Origin: Diatrype stigma
Taxonomy: Eukaryota; Ascomycota; Sordariomycetes; Xylariales; Diatrypaceae
Direction: 5' to 3'
Length of the DNA: 64,000 nucleotides
Assembly (NCBI GenBank): GCA_022225965.2
Contig: JAKJXP020000033.1
Span: 62,001 to 126,000, forward strand
Shown: piece by piece, positions 33,831-44,049 of the stretch
How positions within the stretch are numbered: the stretch's first letter is position 1
Layout: the number at the start of each line of letters is the position of its first letter
Position numbers and translations under genes: made by a program
The notes under the pieces: model-generated
Seen by the model: the letters and a program-made list of their open reading frames with translations, nothing else
Told to the model about the DNA's origin: nothing
Databases searched by the model: none

Positions 33831-36378
33831 CGCATTTTCGAAGGCGACGCGTTCTTAAAGCGGTCGCATTACGGCTTAGGTTAAAACGACGGCACGAAAA
33901 CCAGACCTTTCTTTCGTTTTCTCCCTTTCCGACCAACCTATCCGACCGACCTATCCGAATTCGAACCGTTGCAATAATTACATAATATATTCGACGTTCT
34001 TTAAAAGTACCGTATTGGTTTTCCTGCCTACTGGGAGGTTTTTTTTTAATACGTACTTTAAAAAAACAGCCGCCTATAACGCGGCGGCTTTTTCGAATAG
34101 CCAGAATAATTACATAATATACTTAACGTTTTTTAAAAGCACCGTATTGGTTTTTTTACCTATTGGAAGGTTTTTCTTAATACGTAATAAGGGCGTTTAT
34201 TAGTAAATGCGTGTTTTAAAAAAACAGCCGCTTATAACGCGGCGGTTTTAACCGGAAGCCCGGTTACTTACTTATATATTATACATTTGCCTTTATTTAA
34301 AAAATGAACAAAGTTTGAAGCAAGAATTGGGCTGCCCTTAGCTAATTTTCGTCGTACGTACGTAAGCCGCTAGCAATAGCGCTGCCGTTTCGTTTTGTCC
34401 GATAATAGCAGCTTCGTTACTGCCCCTTTAGCATATCGCCCTTCGGGCATACCGTTATCCGGACATATCGTTATAAGCGGATAATAGCAGTTTCGCTATT
34501 ATTAGGCCGTTATTATTTAATTAAACGAAAACTTATATTTCATTTAATATTACGTTTTTATATTAAACTTCGTTGCCGTTAATTTAAAATGATTTATAAA
34601 TATAAATAATTTATAAATCCAAAAGAATTCATCTTTTAAATTCTCCCTTTTATAATAATAACGTAATATAATAATTTCGGCTCGTTAATTGCTTTCGTTT
34701 GCCCGTTCGCCGTTTTATTTAAGCAATAAAGAATAAAGGCATAAAACCGGAATATTATTAAGGGAGTTATTTATAGGTTTTGCTTTATATATACCGACGT
34801 GGGCTGTTCTTAGTTAATCTTCGTCGTACGTACGTAAGCCGCTAGTAATAGCGCTGCCGATACCGTCCCTTCGGGCACTAGGCTAGTAGCAACGCTGCCG
34901 GTACCGTTCCGTTTTATCCGGCAGTAGTAGCTTTGTTACTGCCCCTTTGGCATATCGCCTTTCGAACATACCGTCGTTCGGACATATCGTTATAAACGAA
35001 CAATAACAGTTTCGTTATTATTAGGCCGCTATTATTTAATTAAGCGGGAACTTATGCTTTACTTAATACTACGTTTTTATATTAAATCTCGTTATTATTA
35101 ATTTAAAGTAATTTATAAATATAAATAATTTATAAATCCAAAAGAATTTATTTTTTAAATTCTTTTTTTTATAATAATAACGTAACATAATAACTTCGGC
35201 TCGTTAATTGCTTTCGTTCGTTTATTAAATTTCCACGGAATTTATTAAATAATTCGAAATAATTATAGCCTTTATTCGTTTTTTATTGTTGTTCTTTCGA
35301 TTACGCGCTTTTAATGCGCTTTCGTTGCGGTTCCGTTATGCTCTAGGCTACGATAGCACGCAAGCTTAGCTAAGCCGGTGCGTTCCATTAATGCGTTCCA
35401 TTAATGCATTCCCTTCGGGATTCCTTGCATCGCGAGATTTGAGGCTACGATAGTACGCAAGCCTAGCCAAGCCGGTGCGTTTTAACAACGTACTTCCCTC
35501 CGGGATTTCTCGCATTGCGAGATTTCGGGCTACGATGGCACGCAAGCCTAGCTAAGCCGCTGCGTTCCATTAACGTTTCCTTCTTTTTGGGATTTCTCGC
35601 ATCGCGAAATTCGAGGCTACGATAGCACGTAAGCCTAGCCAATTATTAGCGACGCGTTTTCGAAACGGTTACGTTGCGGCTTAGGTTAAAACGACGGCAC
35701 AAAAGCTAGACTTCCCTTTCGTCTTTTCCTTTTCCGACCAACTTATCCGACCGACTTATTCGAATTCGAACCGTTGTAATAATTATATAATATATTTAAC
35801 GTTTTTTAAAAGTACCATACGGATTTTTTTATTCATTAAAAGGTTTTTTTTTTAATGCGTACTTTAAAAAAATAGCCGCCTATAACGCGGCGATTCCTTT
35901 TCGAATAGCCGGAATAATTACATAATACATTTAACGTTTTTTAAAAGTACCGTATTGGTTTTCCTACCTATTAAGAGGTTTTTCCTATTACGTAACAGGG
36001 GCGTTTATTAGCAAATGCGTACTTTAAAAAAACAGCTGCCTATAATGCGGCGGCTCCAATTGGGGGCCCGGTTATTTATATACCATATACCTGCCTTTAT
36101 TTAAAAAATGAACAAAGTTTGGAGCGAAAGTTGGACTGCCCCTAGCTAACCTTCGTCGTACGTACGTAAGCCGCTAGCAACAGCGCTGCCGATGCCGTTC
36201 TTTCGGGCACCAGGCTGGCAGCAGCGCTGCCGGTGCCGTTTCGTTCTGCCCGGCAGCAGCAACTTCGCTACTGCCCCTTTAATATATCGCCCTCCGGGCA
36301 TACCGTCGTCCGGACATATCGTTATAAACGGGCAACAGCAGCTTCGTTATTACTGGGCCGCTGCTACTTAGTTAAGCG

Positions 36379-36589
36379 GTGTAATGGGGCCCATGGGGCC
36401 CTAGGGGGTTGGCACCGGTTGATCTCCGGCGCCGCGCAGCGCTCTGAGACGCTCCTGAGCCGCGCTAAGGCTGCGCACAAAAGGCTTTGCAAGTCCGCAA
36501 AGATTTCTAGTTTCTTTCCTTTCTTTTGTAATTAAGAAATAAACTCCATTTGGCAACCGCTTATAGCTAGCAACAAATAAAGCCTTTCA
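36379..36589. mobile_element. 211-bp GC-richer insertion in the RIP-damaged repeat
   Basis: Comparison with the equivalent sites near 34521, 35041 and 37100 shows extra sequence here. It is bounded by the direct repeat TAAGCG (36373-36378 and 36590-36595). Its first half is GC-rich (GGGGCCCATGGGGCCC, CGGCGCCGCGCAGCGC) and shows no RIP-type decay, unlike everything around it. GGTTGATCTCC near 36417 resembles a degenerate tRNA B-box, so a SINE is possible, but there is no clear A-box or A-tail. Confidence 0.6.
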
Positions 36590-37323
36590 TAAGCGAGGAC
36601 TTACGTTTTATTTAATATTACGTTCTTATATTAAACTTTATTGCCGTTAATTTAAAGTAATTTATAAATATAAATAATTTATAGGTCCAAAAGGATTTAC
36701 CTTTTAAATCTTTTCTTTTATAATAATAACGTAACATAATAATTTCGGCTCATTAGCTGCTTTCGTTTGCCCATTTGCCGTTTCATTTAAGCAATAAAGA
36801 ATAAAAACATAAAACCGAGATATTACTAAGGGGGTTATTTATAGGTTTTGTTTTATATATATACCGACGTGGGCTGCCCCTAGCTAACCTTCGTCGTACG
36901 TACGTAAGCCGCTGGCAACAGCGCTGCCGATGCCGTCCCGTTTCCGGGCACCAGGCTGGCAGCAGCGCTGCCGGTGCCGTTCCGTTCCGTTCTGCCCGGC
37001 AGCAGCAGCTTCGCTACTGCCCCTTTGGCATATCGCCCCCCGGGCATATCGTCACACGCGGACAACAGCAGCTTCGCTGCTGCTGGGCCGCTGCTACTTA
37101 GCTAGGCGGGGGCTCACGCTCCATCCAATACTACGTTCTTACACCAAACCTCGTTGCCGTTGATCTGAAGTGATTTGTAGAAAGGTTGCAGATGCTACTT
37201 GATACTATGTCAACGCAGCAAATTTTGAATCAACCGAAATACCCGTATACAATTACTCAACTATTGCTAAAATGGTATCTTAAGTAAACGTCAACGACTC
37301 ATCACAAGGTATGACCGCATCAA

Positions 37324-39277
37324 CTAGGTAGTTCTTTTTCCTAGGACCTTCACCTTTGCAAACGGCATATTAGGTTCGCGGAAAACCTTCTCAGTAGCAG
37401 CCATGGACTTGAACTCATCTGGAAGCTCTAGGAAGACTAAGTCCAGAGTCAGAAGCACGACAACTATGCGGAACTCCATGTAAGCCAGCCTACGTCCTAA
37501 TGCAATGTGTCTGGTTAGCAGCTACCTTGGTAAGTTGTAAAACGGGAAACGTGGCACTGGAAATGATATTGAGGGAGCAGATGAAGTTGGATTGATGGAT
37601 ATGCTTACCAAAACAGCCTCTGAACCCCCCTCCAAGTGCAAGTGACGGTAGGGCATGAGCATTGAACGTCACCTTGCCGGTCACTTCGTCTTTGACAAGC
37701 CACCTTTTCGGCTCAAAGCGATTGAGATCTCGGCCAGCGTCGCTCTGAAGTCCATCTCCAACCCTGGCTATGGCAGCGCGGCTGCCTGATGAGCGCTTTG
37801 ATTCATTTACGGGAATGGGTGCGCGGTCGATATGGAAGTTCATGATAATCTCGGCCCCCTTTGGAATCTTGTAGCCTAATATCTCCGTATCCACTACAGC
37901 CTGGCGAAGACTGGCCTTGGCGACACCGGCGAAGCGAAAGCTCTCCTCAACCATGGCATCGAGATACGGAATATCAGCCCCGAGAATATCTTCAACGGTC
38001 GGGAGACCCGGGCCAGGGAAGGCGGCCTCGAGAACTTCCCGGAGCTCCGTCTGGACAGCTGGATACGCTTCCATAAACTTCACATGCCAGCTAAGCAGAC
38101 TGGCAGTAGAGTCGAACCCCTAGAAAGGAAACATGGGTTAGCTCAAAGGCAACATGAGGACTGGGGGAGGAGAACAAACCCCGACAAGCATCACAAACAT
38201 CTCATCGAGCATGTTCATATCCCGCGTCGGATCGGTCGGAGGCTTTCCGGCCTTCTTAGCTTCGAGGACCTGTCGCCGAAGGACGAGGTCCATCATGCAA
38301 GTATCCAGCGCACCAGCCTCGAGCATTCCCATGTCGAGACGCTGGAACCTGTCGACTGCCTTCTTCATATACTGACTGATCTCCGCAGTAACCTTGGCTC
38401 TGAACTGGCGATAGCGCGGCGTGTATGTCTCCAGCTTTTGAGCCCACTTCGGGGAGGGCTTGCTGCTACTCCGCACAACCGTGTCGGAAATGTAGGTCAC
38501 TTCCTCCATGAGAAAGACTCCAGGAGGAGGAGGCCTGCTAGGATCGTTGCTGCCCGCCTTTCCATCAAGTTCGAGCTGTAGCTTCTCAATTTCGTACCGT
38601 GTGATGCCGGGCTCTTCGCCGATCAGCGCGACCCAGATGGCATCCAGGGCGGCATTCTTCAGGTCTTCGCTGACCCTGAAGGCCTGGTTCTTATACACCG
38701 TCGACGCCTTGAGCCGCCAGAGTTCTAGCAATTCGATGGTGGCCTTGTAGATGTTCGGTGCGGCGGCCTTGCGGAGGAAGTCCAGACCCATGACGTCTGC
38801 CCACAGACGCTTCTGCGCCCTCAACTGGGGCGTTGTGCGCTGGCTCAGGGAGGCACGCGGGAACATAGAAGAGAATATGTCGATCGCCATTGAGGCCTTG
38901 TCGAATTCCTTGTTGCGGCGGAGGATGATGTCCTCGATCTCGCGAGGATCCTCCAGGGCGATCAGGGGCCTGCGCAAGTTGGGGAATAGAAACTGCGCGA
39001 TTGGGGTGCCCAGCCTCCGGGTCGTGGTTGTGAAGACCGCATTGGAGAACTCGTTCGCTACTTGTATGACCGGCAACAGCTCGGGGATATCACCAGCTAT
39101 GCGATTGGCCGATGCCTCGTTGTACGGGATCCCTGGATATGGCTTCGGGTACAGCTTGCGCCAGGCCGTGAATAGCGCAATACAGGAAACGACCAACAGG
39201 CCGTAGAAGAACATATTGAAGAGTACACTCTGGCTTACTTTTAGTCTACGGTATTGGATTTCATTGTGTACTTCCAC
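37324..39277 (-). pseudogene. cytochrome P450 with a frame break at the heme region
   Basis: Exon 1 (39277..38180) and exon 2 (38119..37609) join in frame across a GTTTGT...TTCTAG intron (LVG-GFDSTAS). They encode an N-terminal anchor (MFFYGLLVVSCIALF, so the start may be at 39214), PYPGIPYN, the I-helix GGFDSTAS, the K-helix EESFRFAG (ExxR), and GGGFRGCFG with the heme Cys. The last exon (37510..37324) reads HIALGRRLAYMEFRIVVVLL...KVLGKRTT and is clearly the right C-terminus, but the intron GTAAGC...AACCAG (37608..37511) leaves the join one base short. No other acceptor restores the frame. Either a single base has been lost, the sequence has an error, or an unusual acceptor is used. It is not close to the other two P450s of this window. 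It borders the RIP-damaged repeats. Confidence 0.75.
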
Positions 39278-39407
39278 GATGATGCTCCGGATAGATATGG
39301 AATATAAGGCATGCGGGAGACCTTGCTAGAGGATGAGGTATACAACAAAAAAGGTGATAATTGTCTGACTCGATGTGAGCTCCGTGAACTGGGATTAGAG
39401 GAAACGT

Positions 39408-39414
39408 TTATATA
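39408..39414 (-). promoter_or_regulatory. TATA box of the P450 at 37324-39277
   Basis: TATATAA on the minus strand, about 130 bp upstream of the ATG at 39277 and 195 bp upstream of the alternative start at 39214. Confidence 0.4.
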
Positions 39415-41289
39415 CAAAAGGAATCCTCGCAAAGAAGTTAGTTATACCATCTCGATCAAAGGATTCCTGGCTCTTATTTCCGAGAGGACCCCCGGGCCTG
39501 ATTATGTGAAAACCTCGTTGTCCCTTGCACGTTTAACACCTAACACCTCTCTAAAGCGTTAGTAGCGGTGTGGTAAGAATCCGCGATATACAGGGATATA
39601 GTTTAAACTCTGCCACAGAGCTGCATGTAAGGTATCTATTTATAGGTAAGTTATAGGTGCTGATAATATGGAGTGGCTGACGCTACTGTGGGGTTCAGTT
39701 ACCAGCTGAGTGGCACGGCTCCGTCATCACTTGTTCAGACAGATTTCCATCATAAAGTGCCGGGGCTTTTTGCCTAGGGTAGTAGACTAACTGTTCATAC
39801 GGGAGAAGAAAGGATATATATCGGTCCTCAACCTATGGAAGCTATATGGGGAAGAAGCGGCTCCTTATATAGCTGTGGAACACTTGAAAGAAAAAGAAGA
39901 AGAAAAACGAAAAGGGGGAAAAGCAGGGGGGGGAGGGTAATTAAGTGCCTTCTCGGGTCGGAAAGGACTGAATATAAGAAGAGACCGAAACAACTCTGTC
40001 ATACCATCATAATCCGCCGACTATCATATGGATGATAGACCTACCGCCAGGTCGAGAACTCACCGGAATAGTAGAGTTCTTTCAAGAGAAGTGCCAGTAT
40101 AAAGATCTTGAAATGTCCTGTCAAAAAACACCAGACAGTGCCACTGAAGCACATGCTGGAGGGAGAAGCGGATGCGGATCAATGTAGTTCGCGAGATAAT
40201 GCTAGCTCGACCACGCCAGAACCGTACGACTCAACACAGGTCATTATCGCCTCTGATATGCCTTGGTGGTACCATTCACCCCTCACCGCTTCCTTCAAGA
40301 AGCAAGGAGTAGTCCGACCGATGATTCTGGGCCTATATAAAGCAGAACTAGAGCAGTCATCGAAGATATCCAGATTTCCTTGCCGGAGGGAATCGTTTCG
40401 AGCTTGGTTCACCAACACTACTCCCAGTGCCGTATTCTCTTTATGGAAAGCAAGCTCAGTTACGGCTGAGTGTGAGCTAGGTCACATCGAGGTTCACCAC
40501 TTCTGCATCAACGGGTTACTCAACACCTCTACTAGGCAGATGACTCTAAAGAGATGATATGTGTTTGGCCACCCGGAGTGATAGGATAGCTGGTAGGTAG
40601 GGATAAGGAAGGAATTGTGATGGCACTGGCAGGAGAAACGCGCATGCTGCTAATTATTAGTAATTAGCGTGAAATAATAAGATAGAGAAAGAGGGAAATA
40701 AAAGAAAGGAAAGCTGCAGCGGCGGAAGCCAGCTGCTTATATACGAAAGGAATAATGGGAAGCGAATTACTATTGTCCCAGAGATGACTAAGTAATTAGT
40801 CATTCTATCCATCCTCCAGGTTACCACCGTAACAGGAACAGAAGGATCCTCGATCCTTTGAAAGCCAAAGGGGAGGAAATGGCTTTTAATATGACCATAG
40901 AAGACACCACTATTGCATATATGATCCATATGGATCTCATTAGCCCCTAGTACATTATCCCCTGATAAGGGATGCTGGAGCATGGACAGTATGAAGGTGA
41001 CTCTCATAGCCATAGGTATCTTGCGGTGGCGTTGGAACTGATAAAGTACCTAGGACACACCTACTTGAACCAAACTGGAATCAACAGTAGAGCCAGAGAG
41101 GATCAAGAGTTAGCAAGACTTCGCGGCATGAGATAAGGAAAGTCTGTGGTTGCAATGCTGTATCATAGTATGTTAAGAAAGACTATGTCGAAGAGGTAAA
41201 TCTGCTATCATTGCATTTAGGGGCAATGCCTCTCTTTATCTTGACCAGGTCAAGCCATTAGGTAATACTAACCACTTTATAAAGCGAAG

Positions 41290-41344
41290 CTTTATTTTTT
41301 TATTTCGTGAAATACATGTATTTCTAAGAAATAAAAAAATAAAG
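41290..41344. repeat. nested AT-rich palindrome
   Basis: CTTTATTTTTTTATTTC (41290-41306) is perfectly complementary to 41328-41344, and between them lies the perfect 16-bp palindrome GAAATACATGTATTTC (41309-41324). The whole 55 bp can fold as a cruciform. Confidence 0.8.
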
Positions 41345-43112
41345 TAAGCTTATTGAAATCAATAATACGGGTTCAAAATCGACGCTAGCAACGCGCTAAA
41401 TCTGGCAAAAAATCACATTGGTCAGAATTATGAAAAAGTGGTTCCGAAGTAGCATTCTAACGATTCCCAATAGCTTTAGATTCGAATAAAATCGTTACGA
41501 TAATAAGAAATCGTTAATATCTTGCATTTTATACAAATTAACGTATAGATTAGCCCGTACATTCATTTTGCAACATTTCAAACCGTCCAGAATTGATGCT
41601 TTTGGATGGTTACAATCTGGCGCTATTATTCGGTTGCGATGTATATATAAAACTGGCCAGTGCTGCAGTTGTTTTTCCTTCTTTTCTTTACGCGTTACGC
41701 TTTTTTTATTTCTTTTCTTCTTTTCTTCCGCAACCCTTCTCCCTTTATACCTATTCGACGGCGCTACTTATACCTGCTTCCGTACGTACCGCTATACCTA
41801 TTCGATAACGTTGCCCATATTTGTTTACCCCTATACCTGCCTGCCCCTATACCTGCTTCCGACGTGCCCTTATACCTGCTTCCGTACGTATTACTAAATA
41901 TAGATTACGTAAGTGATTTTCACCGTATCCATTAAGCAAATTTAGCGGGCGACGAGGGACGAGGGAAGCTTCGCTAATTTGAGGGAAGAATGAGCTATCA
42001 GGAGTACTATTACCAGAGTCGGTGGCGAGGGCTAAAGACAAGAAGCAGTTACTTGCTGACTTCTTACTCTGCAACCATAGGAGTGACCCTTTATCCGCCA
42101 TTTGACAAAGTGAAACAGTTCAAGATGGTTCAATTGACCAATTACCGAGCTTCGTTGTTAGGTGAAATCCATGTTCAAGTAAACATGATAAAGAATCCGG
42201 GATATCTATATGTGCCTTAATTTGTGGAGTGAAGAATGTTTCGGGCCGATTGTACATCTCGACCTCGAAAGTCACATAGAATAGAAATTGGCCACTTGGA
42301 AGATTCATCGAGAACGTTTAGTAGCTCTAAAGTGAGGAAGGGTATCTATTTTTAAGCTGCAATGTTAGGTAACATTGACCCGGAAAGAGGGACAGACATG
42401 CAGTCGACGGATTCTATTCCGTAATTGTCAAGCTTGAACCCGGGGCCACGGCAGCCCTTATCACCATTCGCGATCTGCATCCGCCGAACTAAGGCTAGCT
42501 CAGCCGAAAAACCGGGGATACATGAAGCCAGCCTGATGTGAAGCACTACTGGTGGATGGCTATAGGCTGAGTTCTGTCACTAGATATATATAGGCGGCCG
42601 ATCATCGCAATAAGGAAGCGGCACAGTTTCCAATAGTCAGGCGTAAGGCAAGACACTACGGTGAAATATCGCCGTTAATATAGGTACGCGCATATATGCT
42701 AGACTGAAGCGATGATAATAGGCACCTTGCTGAATAGCCGCTCAATTGGTTTCACTCACACAACCTGGTGTTGTTATCGTTGCGCCGTATTTCATCGCTC
42801 TCAACATAGACTCACAATGAGTAAAGAAAGACAATATCGATCTCGTTGAGTAGTTCCGTGAATGATGATTCCCTGAATACCAAATCCATTGATCTTAAAT
42901 CCTTCCTATCTTCTCTTGCCCGTTAAGGCTGAGGGAATCCCACTAGATGTCGATCATGATCGCCTAGGTGAGCTGTTCGTGAACACCTGGGATTATCAGC
43001 GGGTCTTCACCGAAGCTGGTGTTGTTCACGGCGGTCTGGAGTTGCCACTAGCCAGGTAGCTCAGCCGCACATATCTTGGCCTTGACAATCTCTACGATTT
43101 CTAGATTCCGTG

Positions 43113-43120
43113 TATAAAAG
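43113..43120 (+). promoter_or_regulatory. TATA box of the cysteine-rich peptide gene
   Basis: TATAAAAG, 137 bp upstream of the ATG at 43250; a strong match to the consensus, suggesting inducible high expression. Confidence 0.55.
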
Positions 43121-43249
43121 TCGACGTCGCGCTCTGTGTTGCGCCATTCCATCTAATATGCCATAACCTCATATTCACTAGTTAACGCTCAACTTCTTCA
43201 AGTACCTCTCAAGTCCCGTTACGACAAACAAACACCCTTCACAACCATC

Positions 43250-43523
43250 ATGCAGTTCTCAATCTTCAACGTCATCGCTCTTGTAGCGGCATCCGCCACG
43301 CTCGTCGCAGCCGGTCCCGTGCCAGAGGGTCTCGTTCCCCGAACATGCGTAAGTGATGGCCTCCAACTACTATTCAATACCATACACAGACATATGCTAA
43401 CTAGAAACCTATTAGTCGGGCATCGGCACATGTGGTCTTAACATCTGCAACACCAAGGCAGGCTGCACTTGCCCCAACGCCGGGTGCCTCAAGGTGTCGA
43501 AGCGGATCTGCACTTGTGCTTAA
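43250..43523 (+). CDS. small secreted cysteine-rich peptide with knottin/cyclotide-like spacing
   Basis: Exons 43250..43348 and 43416..43523 are joined by a 67-nt GTAAGT...TTAG intron with a GCTAAC branch site. The 68-residue product has a signal peptide (about residues 1-21, ending LVAA), a short pro-like segment GPVPEGLVPR, and a 36-residue core with eight cysteines at 33, 39, 44, 50, 52, 57, 65 and 67. Spacing is C-x5-C-x4-C-x5-C-x-C-x4-C-x7-C-x-C. The first six follow the cystine-knot pattern of plant cyclotides and related knottins, including the single-residue C-T-C loop and an N-T before the fourth cysteine. The intron falls exactly at Cys 33. It could be an effector or antimicrobial peptide; no function can be read from the sequence, and homology with cyclotides is not implied by spacing alone. 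Confidence 0.8.
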
Positions 43524-44049
43524 ACTCAAAACAACCCTCAACCTTACCCCCAGCATACACCAGCAGATGCCTGAGGAATCGGTGTCTTCCATACATTCGG
43601 CTGATGGCCCAGGCGATCATTGGGCGTGGACGTGAAGGGCAATTATCTTCCTGTAACATAGTCTCTTGCCCGGGAGTGGAAGCTTGTATATACATAAAGC
43701 ATCACGATTTCAATATACGATGATATGATTAAGCGACAAAAACACATCTTTTATTGACATAATAGCCCAAGGAAGTATGTGATCGGTCATCTCACGACTC
43801 CTTGCAGATGATCAGCTACCCCAGTTAACGCATGGGCCAGCCCATGAAAGTAGAGTTTTTCACTGGACACGTCGATCAATCAGTTTCCCAATTGCTGACT
43901 AGTCGCAAAGCCAGATCAAACTTGCCCCTTTTCTCCGCGCCCCCTTTTCACCCAAATATAAGGATTTTACCTAAAGGTCTAATTTCAAGCCTTCATTCTC
44001 GTCACTCCATCTCCGGGGTGGACCTTATTCCTATTCGAAAACGTGTGCT
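43524..44049. other. intergenic
   Basis: 3-prime end of the peptide gene and promoter of the next gene. AATATAAGG near 43956 may serve as a TATA element. Nothing else seen. Confidence 0.45.

Larger units (their letters stand above)
33186..37170. repeat. RIP-damaged tandem higher-order repeat, two copies of about 2 kb
   Basis: The block is AT-rich, full of TTATAA/TTAAAT and without real coding frames. It consists of two tandem copies (about 33200-35100 and 35105-37165) with the same order of modules: an AT leader (33221, 35105), a CGTTCCATTAACG minisatellite, a pair of GTATTGGTTTT...CGCGGCGG subrepeats (33961-34260, 35760-36060), a CGTCGTACGTACGTAAGCCG module (34347, 36161), a second AT leader (34600, 36680) and a second GTACGTACG module (34829, 36897). 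Differences between copies are mostly C/T and G/A, as expected from repeat-induced point mutation. The last module (36873-37160) is clearly GC-richer than its relatives. The underlying element cannot be named. Confidence 0.8.
39278..43112. other. gene-poor, partly AT-rich stretch between P450 and the cysteine-rich peptide
   Basis: No intact gene is recognised in 3.8 kb. 40108-40557 is an open frame with no family likeness. 41280-41960 is AT-rich with TACCTGCTTCCGTACGTA-type repeats, probably another decayed element. 42877-43059 is an open 60-codon stretch (PLDVDHDRLGELFVNTWDYQ) that looks like a leftover exon of an unidentified gene; its frame has no ATG and closes with TAG. Confidence 0.45.

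Noticed and set aside
40108..40557. 149-codon plus-strand frame
   Set aside because: No domain, signal peptide or codon pattern convincing enough; starts in the middle of low-information sequence.
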